DNA of 64,000 bases, taken from NCBI GenBank assembly GCA_005799495.1, contig SYGP01000019.1, positions 1 through 64,000 of the forward strand, given 5' to 3'. A program made the position numbers and the translations under genes. The notes under the pieces are model-generated. The model was not told the origin of the DNA, ran no database searches, and worked only from the letters and a program-made list of their open reading frames with translations. The first letter of the stretch is position 1. Each line of letters starts with the position of its first letter. Source of the DNA: Planctomycetia bacterium (lineage in GTDB: Bacteria > Planctomycetota > Phycisphaerae > Phycisphaerales > SM1A02). Shown here piece after piece: positions 16,233-25,745 of this stretch.

Positions 16233-17444
16233 CTACGCCGTTGCGCTTCGGATGGCGCTTGGGACGGCAGTTCGGTCGCCCATGACGCCACCACGCGTGG
16301 GCCCTGCGCGCGCGCGTGCGAACGCAAGAGCCTCGGGCACATCGCGCGCAACGCTGCCGATTGGCAACAGTCGATCGAGCCCCGCCGCATGAAGCGATGG
16401 GAAGTGCCCCGGCGCGACGCCAGCAAGAACGAGCGAACGCCCTGACTTGTCGAAGCGCTCGGCCACCAAGCAGAGTTCTTCAGCGCTGGCGAACTCGATG
16501 TCCTTCGCTTCAGAGAGGTCAATCACGGCGACCTGAACCGCGGAGTCGAGGGACTCGCCCCAGTGAGTCATGTTGGGCAGTCGATGCGGCCTGCCTCGAC
16601 GCCGACCAGCACACCGCAGGCGGAAAAGCGCGATGCTTGTCGGCAGATCGGCCAAACCTGGTGCAACGCCGGGCAGCGACGATTCCTCGCGCACCAAATC
16701 GGCCACGGGCTGCGATTGATCGAGCCACACGAGCCAGAAGAGGAACAGGATGGGAGGCAGCATCACAAGTTGCAGCGACCAAGCCAGCAGAACACCGCCC
16801 AATCCAGCACCAAGGCCGAATCCCACCAGAATCAGCGTCAGCAGCAGCGCGCGCTCGTTGACCGTCAATCCGGCCGGCGTTTCAGCGCCGCCAACACGCC
16901 GCGGCGCCTTGGGGCGAAGGACATTCACGATCTCCAGTCCGAGATCGGTGAGAACACCCGTCACATGCGTCGTTCGAACCACGCCGCTGGAGATTCGTGA
17001 CACGGTGGCGTTCTGCAGTCCCATGGCGAAGCAGGCAAACGCCGTAGTCACCAGGAGTTCTGCCCCCTCGAGGTCAACGCCCGCCTCGATCTGCGGTGCC
17101 TCAGAGACCCAGATGGTGATCGCAAAGCCCAGCAGCGCCACTGCTTCGGCAGCGATGGGCAGCACGTAAGGAGACTTCCAGTTCCGCGCGCGAGCAACCG
17201 CGGTGGCTACACCCGAGGAAAAGGCGCCTGCAAAGAACCACCACAACAACCATCCCGACACGATCAGCGGTTCCCAATCGCTGTCGGAGATGTCCTTGCC
17301 GAACGCGCTCAGGGTGCCTGTGACATGCGAAACTCCCTTCCCGCACACCACGATGCAAACGATGTTGACATACCCCGCAACCCACGCCAGCGTGACCGCC
17401 AACCGCGCCTTTTGCGTAAAGGAGTAAGCCTGGGCGACGAGCAT
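16233..17444 (-). CDS. DUF1275 (YoaK-type) membrane protein fused to a STAS domain
   Basis: 403 residues. The first 260 or so form a DUF1275 membrane domain with an opening like that of YoaK (LAVTLAWVAGYVNIVCIVV, HVTGTLSAFG) and a second-half repeat (RTTHVTGVLTDLGLEI). The C-terminal 90 residues are a STAS domain (VQVAVIDLSEAKDIEFASAE, then GRSLVLAGV, ending in GLDRLLPIGS). STAS domains are regulatory nucleotide-binding or partner-switching modules best known from SulP anion transporters and anti-anti-sigma factors; the conserved Ser position reads as FASAEE. A DUF1275 protein carrying STAS suggests a regulated transporter. The ATG at 17444 is preferred. It stands between the sulfur operon and the PadR gene. 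Confidence 0.75.
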   Translation of the reverse strand: MLVAQAYSFTQKARLAVTLAWVAGYVNIVCIVVCGKGVSHVTGTLSAFGKDISDSDWEPLIVSGWLLWWFFAGAFSSGVATAVARARNWKSPYVLPIAAEAVALLGFAITIWVSEAPQIEAGVDLEGAELLVTTAFACFAMGLQNATVSRISSGVVRTTHVTGVLTDLGLEIVNVLRPKAPRRVGGAETPAGLTVNERALLLTLILVGFGLGAGLGGVLLAWSLQLVMLPPILFLFWLVWLDQSQPVADLVREESSLPGVAPGLADLPTSIALFRLRCAGRRRGRPHRLPNMTHWGESLDSAVQVAVIDLSEAKDIEFASAEELCLVAERFDKSGRSLVLAGVAPGHFPSLHAAGLDRLLPIGSVARDVPEALAFARARAGPTRGGVMGDRTAVPSAIRSATA

Positions 17445-17499
17445 TCGGCGGGGGCACACTACGCCAAGGCCGCTTCCCGATCAACCTTGCAACCACCTC

Positions 17500-17520
17500 A
17501 TACTATGTGTCGTATAGTAT
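17500..17520. promoter_or_regulatory. Perfect palindromic operator at the padR promoter
   Basis: ATACTAT (17500-17506) and ATAGTAT (17514-17520) are perfect inverted repeats around GTGTCGT, 17 bases before the PadR ATG. The half-site also looks like a -10 box, so a dimer bound here would block its own promoter. This is the usual PadR autorepression arrangement. The site is AT-rich in an otherwise GC-rich region. Confidence 0.75.
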
Positions 17521-17537
17521 GGCCATCGAGGTACACC

Positions 17538-17909
17538 ATGTCCATTGAAGGCGAATTCATCAGGGGAGCCGGCCCTATTGCGGTCCTGAAACTGCTTGAT
17601 CGCGGCGAGATGTACGGCTACGAAATCATCGAGGCGCTCGAGCGGCGGACGGACGGTGTTCTCGCGATGGGCCAGAGCACCCTCTATCCCATGCTCTACA
17701 ACCTCGAGGCGAAGTCGCTGATCACGGCGCGGTGGGATGAGTCGGGCGCGAGGCCGCGCAAGTACTACCGACTCACTTCCGGCGGACGAAAGCGCCTTGC
17801 GGAAGACTCGCGCACCTGGCGGAAACTGGCGGCTGCGATGGAGGCGCTCGGCGTGACTCGGATTGGTGCGTTGCTGCCACACTCCAACTGGAAAGGAGCC
17901 ATTGCATGA
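17538..17909 (+). CDS. PadR-family transcriptional regulator
   Basis: 123 residues. The winged-helix pattern is plain: IAVLKLLDRGEMYGYEIIEALE, then GQSTLYPMLYNLEAKSLIT, then PRKYYRLTSGGRKRL. It binds DNA as a dimer, and a perfect palindrome lies just upstream. The stop overlaps the start of the next gene (ATGA), so regulator and target membrane protein are made from one transcript. PadR genes paired with a membrane protein that starts with a short helical prefix are common in planctomycetes and acidobacteria. The inducer is unknown. Confidence 0.92.
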   Translation: MSIEGEFIRGAGPIAVLKLLDRGEMYGYEIIEALERRTDGVLAMGQSTLYPMLYNLEAKSLITARWDESGARPRKYYRLTSGGRKRLAEDSRTWRKLAAAMEALGVTRIGALLPHSNWKGAIA

Positions 17910-19774
17910 CGGACGGTTTTCCCGCGGATCTCCGAGCATTCATTGAGCGAACTGTCCGTCTCACGCGGCTTCGCAAACGCGAGCAAAGGGACTTGGAACT
18001 CGAACTTTTCTCGCACTTCCGTGAAGCACTGGCTTCCGGTCGCACCCCCGATGCGGCCATGGCTGCCTTTGGTGATCCGAAACTCGCCGCAGCATCACTG
18101 CGCGCTGGCGCAATCGCCAAGCGCACCATGCTCGATCGTGTGATCGGCAAGGCGGCGCTCGTGACATCGGTCGCCGCACTCCTTGCGTTCGTCGCCTACG
18201 CATCTTTCGCCGCCTACCTCCTGTCGCAGGAGCCCGTGCGGCGCACCGATACCGTCGCCGTGTTCCAAAGCACACTTCCCAAGTCAAGCAGCCCAGAGGA
18301 GTGTGCTTGGCCGATCTACCGAAGCGCGCTCTTGCAACTCGAATTCGCCTTCAATGCACCATCGAGCGAGGCGCGGGAAGCGCTCAATGCGATGCCGTGG
18401 CCAGGCGACGAGCAGTGGCCGAAGGTCGCCGAATGGCTGCAGAACCATGACGAGGGGATTCGCATGCTGCACACGGCTCGCGCCATTCCCAAACTCGGAT
18501 TCCCGGTCGGGGCTCCTCGCGACGCATTGAATGCGCAGCTCCTGGGAGAGCCATCGGCAGATTTCTCGTCGGCGACGGAGGACTATTCCAAAGTGCTGCC
18601 AATGCTTGCATTGGAACTCCCACACCTCGCCCAGATGCGCGCCGCTGCGCGGATCCTCTGCTGCGACGCCATTCGTGCCGTCGATCATGACGACGGGGCC
18701 CGTTTCGTCACCGACATGCAGACTGTGCTGGCGATATCCAAGCACGCCCAGGAAGGGCGCCTGTTGATTTGTGACTTGGTCGGATTTGGCATTCGTTCGA
18801 TGGCACGCACCTACACGACTGCGGCGCTTGAGTGGAAGCCGGAACTGCTCAACACGTCCCAGCTCGCCGAACTGCAGACCGCGTTCGAATCGGTCCCCGA
18901 TGAACTGCAGAAGTTCGTCGCGACTAGCGAGCGGCTCATGTGGGAGGACATTCTGCAGGCTCTCTTCACCGACAGCGGTAACGGTGATGGCGTCTTCTTG
19001 ATGAACAAGGACAGTGAGCGCGTGCTCATCAACATGCTCGCGATGATGGAACCGAAACAAGGCGTGTCCGCCGAGCGAGGGACCGCGCAGGTACTGGCAG
19101 CACTCCCTCGCGCCTTGTCCGCACCCATGGCAGCATGGAGCTTTGCAGACCGGAAGTCCACGAACGCGTTTGTCGACCGGCTGTTTGTCGCAGCTGAGAA
19201 CGCAAGTCAACTCCCTCTTCCCGACTATCTCAAGGTGCGCACGATGGACCGTGCGTTCGAGAGCGAAGTGCAAGATGCTCCCCTTCGCTGGACCCTGCCT
19301 CGCCTTCTGATGCCGTCCCTCTCGAGGGCGATGGCGGGTTACGCCGTTGACCGAGCGCAATGTGATTCGGTCGCTGTGACCTGCGCCGCGCTGCGATTCC
19401 TGCGCGACACTGGCAGATGGCCCGCAACCGCCGATGAGTTGGTGCCCAGTTACCTGCCGTCGATCCCGATCGATCCCTGGACGGGTTCAGCGATCTTGCT
19501 CGTGAGTGATGCCAAGGGGAATCGTGTTTGGTCCGTTGGGTGCGATGGTCGAGACAACCGTGGCGACCCTCTGGCATCCGATGGATTTGAATGGGCCATC
19601 GGCGGTGCCTCCGCTCCACTTCCGACAACCTTTCCCGTGCGCAATCCCTATTACGAGCAGGCTTCGTACCAGCCAACGAACGACATTGACTGGGTCTGGT
19701 ACGCGCCGCTCGGGTCGGTCGAGCGTTGGCGGACTACACAGGCGCCGCGCACTCAGGTGCGCAGCACGCAGTGA
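17906..19774 (+). CDS. Large membrane-anchored protein of unknown function, PadR partner
   Basis: 622 residues. The first 75 form a helical prefix (LTRLRKREQRDLELELFSHFREAL, GRTPDAAMAAFGDP) like the permease-prefix domain often encoded after PadR. One membrane helix (VTSVAALLAFVAYASFAAYLL) follows, then a long mostly helical extracytoplasmic body with no motif I recognise. The C-terminal segment (YLPSIPIDPWTGSAILLVSD, then WSVGCDGRDNRGDP) resembles the C-terminal fold of type II secretion pseudopilins. It may therefore be an envelope assembly or stress protein. It overlaps padR by 4 bases, and is followed by a 109-base gap with no clear signal. Confidence 0.6.
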   Translation: MTDGFPADLRAFIERTVRLTRLRKREQRDLELELFSHFREALASGRTPDAAMAAFGDPKLAAASLRAGAIAKRTMLDRVIGKAALVTSVAALLAFVAYASFAAYLLSQEPVRRTDTVAVFQSTLPKSSSPEECAWPIYRSALLQLEFAFNAPSSEAREALNAMPWPGDEQWPKVAEWLQNHDEGIRMLHTARAIPKLGFPVGAPRDALNAQLLGEPSADFSSATEDYSKVLPMLALELPHLAQMRAAARILCCDAIRAVDHDDGARFVTDMQTVLAISKHAQEGRLLICDLVGFGIRSMARTYTTAALEWKPELLNTSQLAELQTAFESVPDELQKFVATSERLMWEDILQALFTDSGNGDGVFLMNKDSERVLINMLAMMEPKQGVSAERGTAQVLAALPRALSAPMAAWSFADRKSTNAFVDRLFVAAENASQLPLPDYLKVRTMDRAFESEVQDAPLRWTLPRLLMPSLSRAMAGYAVDRAQCDSVAVTCAALRFLRDTGRWPATADELVPSYLPSIPIDPWTGSAILLVSDAKGNRVWSVGCDGRDNRGDPLASDGFEWAIGGASAPLPTTFPVRNPYYEQASYQPTNDIDWVWYAPLGSVERWRTTQAPRTQVRSTQ

Positions 19775-19883
19775 TCAGCAGCGGTTCGGCAGCGGCTCAG
19801 CGGCGGCGGCGCAAACCCACAAGACCTGGCCTCCGCCACGATCCAGTCCATCGGTGCCCTCGTGACACTGTTACCCTCGATTC

Positions 19884-21326
19884 ATGGCTCGAGCACCCGA
19901 TTCGTCGCAAGTCAACGACCTGCTCGCGCGGCATGACTTTCCGCAGGCATTCCCGCTGGCGGTGGCTTGGACCGAGTCGGCACCCCGCAGCCCCGCCGCT
20001 TGGTTTGCGCGGGCGCGCGGCGCATTTGGCATGGGGCGCCTAGTGGCTGCTCATGAGGCGGTCGATCAGGCTGTTCGCCTCGGGGCAGGCGGTCCCGATG
20101 TCGCCCTCCTGCGTGCGGTCATCAACCATCGGCTCGGCAGAAGCTCCGATGCGATCGCAGCGCTGCAGGCCCTGGTTCAACAGCGAGCGCCGAATGCTTT
20201 GGATGCGATGTTCGCGTTGGCTGAGGCGCTGTACCGATCAAACCGCCGCGAGGAGTTGGAGGATCTTCTCTCGCGCGGCGGCGATTGGCTGCAGGATTCC
20301 CGCGCTGCGATTTTCACGGCACGCATCACTGCACGCACCGACCGCGGCGGCACGATCGACCGCCTGGAGTCACTTGCGCGCTCCGACGCACCCGCTCACC
20401 TGCGGCGAATCGCTGGCTTCGACGCAGTGCGTCTGCTCGATGCCGACGCGCAGTATCGACGGGCGTTCGAACTTGCTGTGTTCCTGCATGCGTCGACGGG
20501 CTCGGTGTTCGATGTCGAAGGGCTGCTGGAGGATGCACGGGCGCAGTTGGCGTTGCTCGAGCGTGGGCGACCCTGGTTTGAACCGAGCATCCCTCCGCAA
20601 CCAGGCGCGCTGTTGGTGGTCGGCGCTCCTCGAAGCGGAACGACGCTGCTCGAGCAAATGCTCGATCGGCATCCAGCCATTTGCGGCATTGGGGAGTACG
20701 AGGGCATTGCGACACTTGGAGGCGAGCTTCTCGGGCGAGGCATGTGGCCGGCGGGGCTCCATCAGCTTGAACGCAGCGACGCACACCGACTTCGGGAGAG
20801 CTACCTCGCGGGAACGTTGATCTCGCGGCGCAGCGGTGCGTCATGGACTTTCGACAAGTCGCTCATGACCTGGCGCCATCTCCCGGCGGTCGCTGCGGTC
20901 CTGCCCGGCGCGGTGTGCCTGCGCATGCAACGGGCGGCGCGTGACACGGCGATCAGCATTTTCCTTGGCAACTTTCATCCGCGGGCGTTCGGCTGGACCC
21001 GCTCCCTCGATTCGATCCGCAGCGTCATCGCGGCGGAGCGTGCGCTTGCGCCGCGTGCCCTTGAAGTGCTCGGTCTGTCGCACGAGGCGATTCGCTACGA
21101 GTCGCTCGTGGAGTCGCCGCGTGAGCACATGGAACGGGTGCTGTCGCGGCTCGGGCTGCCGATGCACGAAGCGACGCTCACGCCAGAGGCCAACCGACGC
21201 ACCGTGCTGACCCTCAGTCACGAGCAAGTCCGCCGATCGATCAATCGTTCATCGATCGATCGCTGGCGAAACTACGAGTGGGCGTTCGACGGAACATGGG
21301 ACACCCTCGACACAATGGAGCGGTAG
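19884..21326 (+). CDS. TPR-sulfotransferase family protein
   Basis: 480 residues. The first 250 are helical repeats of TPR type (ALRAVINHRLGRSSDAIAALQ, ALFALAEALYRSNRREEL-like stretches). The C-terminal 230 are a sulfotransferase domain with the phosphosulfate loop VVGAPRSGTTLLEQMLDRHP, then CLRMQRAARDTAISIF for the 3'-phosphate site and IRYESLVESPREHMERVL. It would move sulfuryl groups from PAPS to an unknown acceptor, or belong to the look-alike group with no proven activity. The usual Lys or Arg residues of the PAPS loop are present as RSGTT. It stands alone between two unrelated genes on the same strand. Confidence 0.82.
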   Translation: MARAPDSSQVNDLLARHDFPQAFPLAVAWTESAPRSPAAWFARARGAFGMGRLVAAHEAVDQAVRLGAGGPDVALLRAVINHRLGRSSDAIAALQALVQQRAPNALDAMFALAEALYRSNRREELEDLLSRGGDWLQDSRAAIFTARITARTDRGGTIDRLESLARSDAPAHLRRIAGFDAVRLLDADAQYRRAFELAVFLHASTGSVFDVEGLLEDARAQLALLERGRPWFEPSIPPQPGALLVVGAPRSGTTLLEQMLDRHPAICGIGEYEGIATLGGELLGRGMWPAGLHQLERSDAHRLRESYLAGTLISRRSGASWTFDKSLMTWRHLPAVAAVLPGAVCLRMQRAARDTAISIFLGNFHPRAFGWTRSLDSIRSVIAAERALAPRALEVLGLSHEAIRYESLVESPREHMERVLSRLGLPMHEATLTPEANRRTVLTLSHEQVRRSINRSSIDRWRNYEWAFDGTWDTLDTMER

Positions 21327-21350
21327 CGAACGGCGATCTAGACTCCTGCC

Positions 21351-22727
21351 ATGGACACTGGGGCTCTTCTCCTTGGCGGCGTTGCGGGGCTCTTTGTCGG
21401 TGCTTCGGGGGTCTACGCATGGCTGAAGTCGGCAAGCGCCGCGGAGAGCGCGCGGAGTGCAGCAATGCTCGAGCAACTCGACCGCTCCCTTGCCGAGACC
21501 AAGGCTGAACGCGCCCGCGGAGAGGAAACAGCCCGCGGTCTTGCGCGCTCCGAACAGGAACGCCGTGCGCTGCAGGAGCGCATCACCGAGCGCGAGCGGA
21601 GCCTGAAGGATCTGAAAGAGTCGTTTGAACAGGCGCGATCGACGCTGATCGATACCTTCAAGGCAACCGGATCGGATCTGCTGAAGAGCACTTCGCAGCA
21701 GCTGCTGACATTTGCAAAGACGCAGTTCGACGGACAGCACCAACTGTCGCAGGCGGATCTCGAGGCACGGCAGAAGGCGATCGATGCGACGCTCCTGCCA
21801 CTGAAGGAGCAACTGACCGCGAACGCGCAGCTGGTGAGGGATCTGGCGGAAAGGCGCGAGGGTGACAGCAAGGCATTGAGTGAGCAGCTCAAGCAGATCG
21901 CTGACCTGCAGCAGCGTGCATCGGCTGCGGCGATGACGCTGTCGAGTGCGATGCGAGACAATCGCCAGCGCGGCCAATGGGGCGAAGTGGCTCTGCAGAA
22001 TGTGCTCGAGATGGCGGGCATGGCGGAACACATTTCGTACGTCCTTCAACAGGGAATCACGAATGACGAGGGCGTGATGGCGCGGCCCGACTGCATCATC
22101 CACCTGCCTGGAAAGCGCTTCATTCCTCTCGACTCGAAAGTTCCGATGAACGCCTATTTGGATGCGCTCGATGCCACGAAATCCGATGCGGAGCGCGCCG
22201 CGGCTCGCATGGCGCATGTCCAGGCAGTCAAGTCGCATGTGCGCGCACTCGAGAAGCGTCAGTATCCGAAGGCACTTGCGAATGATTACGGGACGGCGGA
22301 GGACCTGACGATCATGTTCGTCCCCGTGGAGAGTGCGCTTCACGCCGCACTCGAGACGGATGGCGACCTCTTCACTTCATCGCTGCGCAACAAGGTCATC
22401 ATCACCACACCATCCACGCTGCTCGCACTGCTCCGCACCTGCGCGATGCAGTGGACGCAAGAGCGACTGAACGAGAACGCGCGCAAGATCGGCGACGAAG
22501 CGAAACAACTTCTCGATCGGCTCCGAACATTCGCTGACCACCTGGAGAGGGTGAGGAAGGGGCTTGACGGTGCGAACAAGTCGTACAACGACGCGATGGG
22601 GTCCTTCAACTCCAGACTGCTGCCGTCCGCACGAAGGACAGCGGAACTGATGGGCCATGAGGACGCGGCGCCCGCTGAACTCACGGCCGTTGCCGCGATC
22701 TTGCCTCAGGACGGATCGGCTCGCTAG
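21351..22727 (+). CDS. rmuC: DNA recombination protein RmuC
   Basis: 458 residues. An N-terminal membrane helix (LLLGGVAGLFVGASGVYAWL), a long coiled coil (about residues 30-190, rich in Glu/Arg/Gln), then the RmuC nuclease-like domain: RQRGQWGEVALQNVLEMAGM, RPDCIIHLPGKRFIPLDSKV, YPKALANDYGTAEDLTIMFV and a helical tail. RmuC limits inversions at repeats. Length and domain order are normal. The start at 21351 is the only ATG that keeps the membrane helix. It is 24 bases after the sulfotransferase gene and may be read through from it. Confidence 0.92.
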   Translation: MDTGALLLGGVAGLFVGASGVYAWLKSASAAESARSAAMLEQLDRSLAETKAERARGEETARGLARSEQERRALQERITERERSLKDLKESFEQARSTLIDTFKATGSDLLKSTSQQLLTFAKTQFDGQHQLSQADLEARQKAIDATLLPLKEQLTANAQLVRDLAERREGDSKALSEQLKQIADLQQRASAAAMTLSSAMRDNRQRGQWGEVALQNVLEMAGMAEHISYVLQQGITNDEGVMARPDCIIHLPGKRFIPLDSKVPMNAYLDALDATKSDAERAAARMAHVQAVKSHVRALEKRQYPKALANDYGTAEDLTIMFVPVESALHAALETDGDLFTSSLRNKVIITTPSTLLALLRTCAMQWTQERLNENARKIGDEAKQLLDRLRTFADHLERVRKGLDGANKSYNDAMGSFNSRLLPSARRTAELMGHEDAAPAELTAVAAILPQDGSAR

Positions 22728-22781
22728 CTTCCTGATCGGATCGATGGTCCGGCGCCTCGGTATGCGTGCGTTCCTGAGCCG

Positions 22782-25493
22782 TTACCTGCAACCGCCCCAA
22801 CTCGCGAGCAGCACGGCAAGGTCGGTGCCGTCGGTGGTGCCATCGCCAGAAAGGTCGGTCTGCCCGCCTTTGCCCCAGCCCGCAAGGAGCATGGTCAAGT
22901 CGGCACCATCGACAAGTCCATCGGATGACAGGTCTGCAGGGCAGCTGTTGGGCACGCTCGTTGGATCTGCGGGATCGCTGCCTGCGTCCACTTCGTCGCG
23001 GTCAAGGTGCGTGTCTTGATCGCGGTCGATGCCGATGCGGCGGGCTGCGCCCGCAGGCACGAGTGTGTACACCAGCGGGTTCTGTGGTCCGCTGAGCGCC
23101 AAGAGCGCCGACGCCGAAACAAGTGGCTCCGCCTGACGATCGCTACGGAAGCCACCCGATTCAAGCATCCACCCGCGCGGCTGCGTTGAACCGCTTGCCT
23201 TCACAACGAGCCCCGCCGTACCACTCGATGCGATGGAGACGAGTTGGTTGATTCGTGCGATGTTGTCACCCGCTCCCCCACCGTTGGAGGCCACCGCCTG
23301 CTGCCCGACCCCCGCGTGCGTATCCGTGCCGAACGAGAGGAGGAACGCTTCCATGTCCCGTCGACGGGTGATCGCGGTCGCGCCCGTTCCCCATGCAAAC
23401 CCAACCTGCAAGAGATCCTGCAGCGTGGCGAACTCGGAATCTGCATTGAATCCGAATCCGCGGCGCGCGCTGGTGGACTGCAGGTCCGCGCCCGTCTTTC
23501 GATAGACCTCGCGAAGGTGCGGCACCTTGCGGTTCTGCTGAACGGGACCAAGTGGAATGCCGATCTCGTTGCCTGTCCCGACCTGCCCCGGGTGGCAGTC
23601 CACACAGCGCGTGTTGCCCCCGGGGGCGTTCGGCAGCGTGGCGAGCGTGTTGAACATGTTTTCGCCCGCCTGCGGATTGCCCGTGCCGCCGCTGCCCGTC
23701 ACGATGCCGCCGAAGATCGGCAGGCTCGAGCGGAGCGAGTTGTCGATGTTGCGGTTTGGCTGCGGTCCAAAGGCCAGCGTGGCGATGTAGGCCTTCAACT
23801 GCGCCATCTCTGCCGCGGTGATCTCCGACTCGCGTCCTTGCAGGTGGGTGTAGGCGACATTGAAGTCCTCGATGCCCGCCTTCTCCCCGCGCCAATGCAG
23901 CGGCTCCTGCCCGATGATCCCTTGGAGCGTTTGGGTGACCATCGGTCCCTTCATCGGATGCCAGTTGACGCAGAGCCCATCCTCAACGCAGGTTGCATTG
24001 AAGGCGATCATCGCACCCGAGGGGTCACCGAGGTTCCATGCCAAGCGGTCGCTGCGCGCATCGACATGGCAGGAAGCGCAGGACACATGCCCAAGCCCGC
24101 TTGTGAGGTGGGTGTCGTAGAGGAACGGCCGCCCCTGCTTGATGGCAGTTGGCGTCGGGTCATGGAACGCAACGCGCGCGAGTTCGCCGTTCGTGGCAGT
24201 GTCGATCGTCGAGATGCTGCCGTCGAAGCGGTTGAGGACGAACAGTTTCTCGCCGCCAGGCGCGAGCACCAGTCCACTTGGACCTTCGCCAACCTGGATC
24301 ACCGCCAGCCGCTGTCCCGCAGGTGACACTGCCACCACGCTGTTGGACCCCATGCCCGCAATGAACGCGCGAGATCCGCTTGGATGCCAGGCAACGCCGC
24401 GCGGGTCGCCGATCGACTGCAGTCGCGTGACGATGTCGGTGGACGGCAATGCGTAGTTCAAATGCTGATTGAGATCGAACGAGGTCGCGCTGCCGCTCCC
24501 ACCAGACGGCACGAGGCTCGCTTGGCAGCGAAGGAAAGTGCCATTGAGTTGCGCCTCAAAGGCAATCTCGTTTCGCGACTCCATGCCGACCGCGAGGACT
24601 TGACCGTTGGGTGCGGTGCCGATGCCGGTCACCGTCGTCATCAGCCCGGTCACCGCGGAGACGGTGCCGGTCGAGGCCTGAATCACCAGCACATCATTGT
24701 CGATCACATCGAATGGAATGAGCGATGTCCAGTTGCGGTTGTTGCCATCGCGCCACTGGCCCTGTGCGTTCTTGCGGACAACATGCGCAACGCGAGGAGG
24801 CTGCGAATTGTCGGGGTTGATCGCGGGCACGAAGGATGTGCCAGAGTTGGGCGGCGGATTCTGCCCTCCGTAGGGTCCTGTGCCTTGGGACACCGTCGCG
24901 CGCGGCACGATCACCGAACGGTTTCCCGACTCGAAGATCGCGACATACACCAGCGATCCATCGGGGCTGGTGGTCATTGCCCGCGGCTGGTTGCCGTTGA
25001 TGTTGATCGTCGTGATTGTTGGTGCGGCCACCTCGGGGTCAAATGTCGCAATCTGCCGCGGCTGCGCGAGCGAAACGAATGCCCGCTGCGGCGCACCGGC
25101 GAACACGATGTCCGCGGGCTCGTCGCCCACGAGCACCGTGCGCTCGAGGCTCATCGACTGGAGATTCACGACGCTCACCGAGTCGCTGATCTGATTGACG
25201 ACCCAGGCGTGAGAGTCGGTGCGGGCTCGCACGGAAACCGGTTCGAGCCCCGTGAAGACAGATCCTCGGTGCACTGGGAGTCCGCCAACGATGTCAAAAA
25301 CTTCCACGTGATTGTCAGCCGTGTTGACCGCAACCAGTACCAAGCCGTTTGGCGTGATGTCGATCGGATGGACCTGAGGAGTCTCGAAGTTGATGAACGC
25401 CGGCGCTTGAGCGAGCACTCCACGCGAAAGTGCCGCGCCCACGATGGCGGTCACGACATGCACTCCACGATGAACGGCTCGCCAGGTCATCAT
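22782..25493 (-). CDS. Exported YVTN beta-propeller/c-type heme protein with dockerin-like tail
   Basis: 903 residues. A signal peptide is followed by a YVTN-type beta-propeller (repeats such as HPIDITPNGLVLVAVNTADN, PRAMTTSPDGSLVYVAI, PRGVAWHPSGSRAFIAG, PSGLVLAPGGEKLFVLN). Next comes a cytochrome c peroxidase-like part with two heme-binding motifs, CASCH and CVDCH, and a conserved HYTH-like context (THLTSGLGHVSCASCH). The C-terminus is a double dockerin-like tag (CPADLSSDGLVDGADLTMLL and a second copy ending LLASWGGC). It should be a surface or secreted redox protein binding two hemes. The ATG at 25493 is preferred over an upstream TTG. It converges with rmuC and is divergent from the gene at 25746. 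Confidence 0.82.
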   Translation of the reverse strand: MMTWRAVHRGVHVVTAIVGAALSRGVLAQAPAFINFETPQVHPIDITPNGLVLVAVNTADNHVEVFDIVGGLPVHRGSVFTGLEPVSVRARTDSHAWVVNQISDSVSVVNLQSMSLERTVLVGDEPADIVFAGAPQRAFVSLAQPRQIATFDPEVAAPTITTININGNQPRAMTTSPDGSLVYVAIFESGNRSVIVPRATVSQGTGPYGGQNPPPNSGTSFVPAINPDNSQPPRVAHVVRKNAQGQWRDGNNRNWTSLIPFDVIDNDVLVIQASTGTVSAVTGLMTTVTGIGTAPNGQVLAVGMESRNEIAFEAQLNGTFLRCQASLVPSGGSGSATSFDLNQHLNYALPSTDIVTRLQSIGDPRGVAWHPSGSRAFIAGMGSNSVVAVSPAGQRLAVIQVGEGPSGLVLAPGGEKLFVLNRFDGSISTIDTATNGELARVAFHDPTPTAIKQGRPFLYDTHLTSGLGHVSCASCHVDARSDRLAWNLGDPSGAMIAFNATCVEDGLCVNWHPMKGPMVTQTLQGIIGQEPLHWRGEKAGIEDFNVAYTHLQGRESEITAAEMAQLKAYIATLAFGPQPNRNIDNSLRSSLPIFGGIVTGSGGTGNPQAGENMFNTLATLPNAPGGNTRCVDCHPGQVGTGNEIGIPLGPVQQNRKVPHLREVYRKTGADLQSTSARRGFGFNADSEFATLQDLLQVGFAWGTGATAITRRRDMEAFLLSFGTDTHAGVGQQAVASNGGGAGDNIARINQLVSIASSGTAGLVVKASGSTQPRGWMLESGGFRSDRQAEPLVSASALLALSGPQNPLVYTLVPAGAARRIGIDRDQDTHLDRDEVDAGSDPADPTSVPNSCPADLSSDGLVDGADLTMLLAGWGKGGQTDLSGDGTTDGTDLAVLLASWGGCR

Positions 25494-25572
25494 GACCCAG
25501 TTTGCGCCAAGATTGCCCAACGGGACAGCCGGGCTGCAAGAGAGATCGAAACCGTCAAGTCAAAGGACCAAT

Positions 25573-25594
25573 TCGGAAATCGAATCGGAAATCG
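25573..25594. repeat. Tandem direct repeat in a divergent promoter region
   Basis: TCGGAAATCG occurs twice at 25573-25582 and 25585-25594 with a 12-base period, inside the 252-base gap between the divergent genes starting at 25493 and 25746. Helical-phase spacing is close to one turn, so it could be a tandem regulator site. No other gene or terminator was seen in this gap. Confidence 0.4.
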
Positions 25595-25745
25595 CGCGCC
25601 CGACAGCATCAGGCTCACAAACCTTGAGCAACCCGCTCATAGGACATTTGTGACCTCTGAAAATTCTTGCGGCATCATCCCTCCCGCTCGAAGACCTGCG
25701 TCCCCTTTCCGCTGCTCCCGCAGCGGCGCAGTCCCCCCTTCTGCG

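Noticed and set aside
24384-25745. The long upstream part of the plus-strand frame that ends at 26114
   Set aside because: It lies antisense to the heme-propeller gene; only the last 122 codons, with signal peptide and sorting tail, look real.
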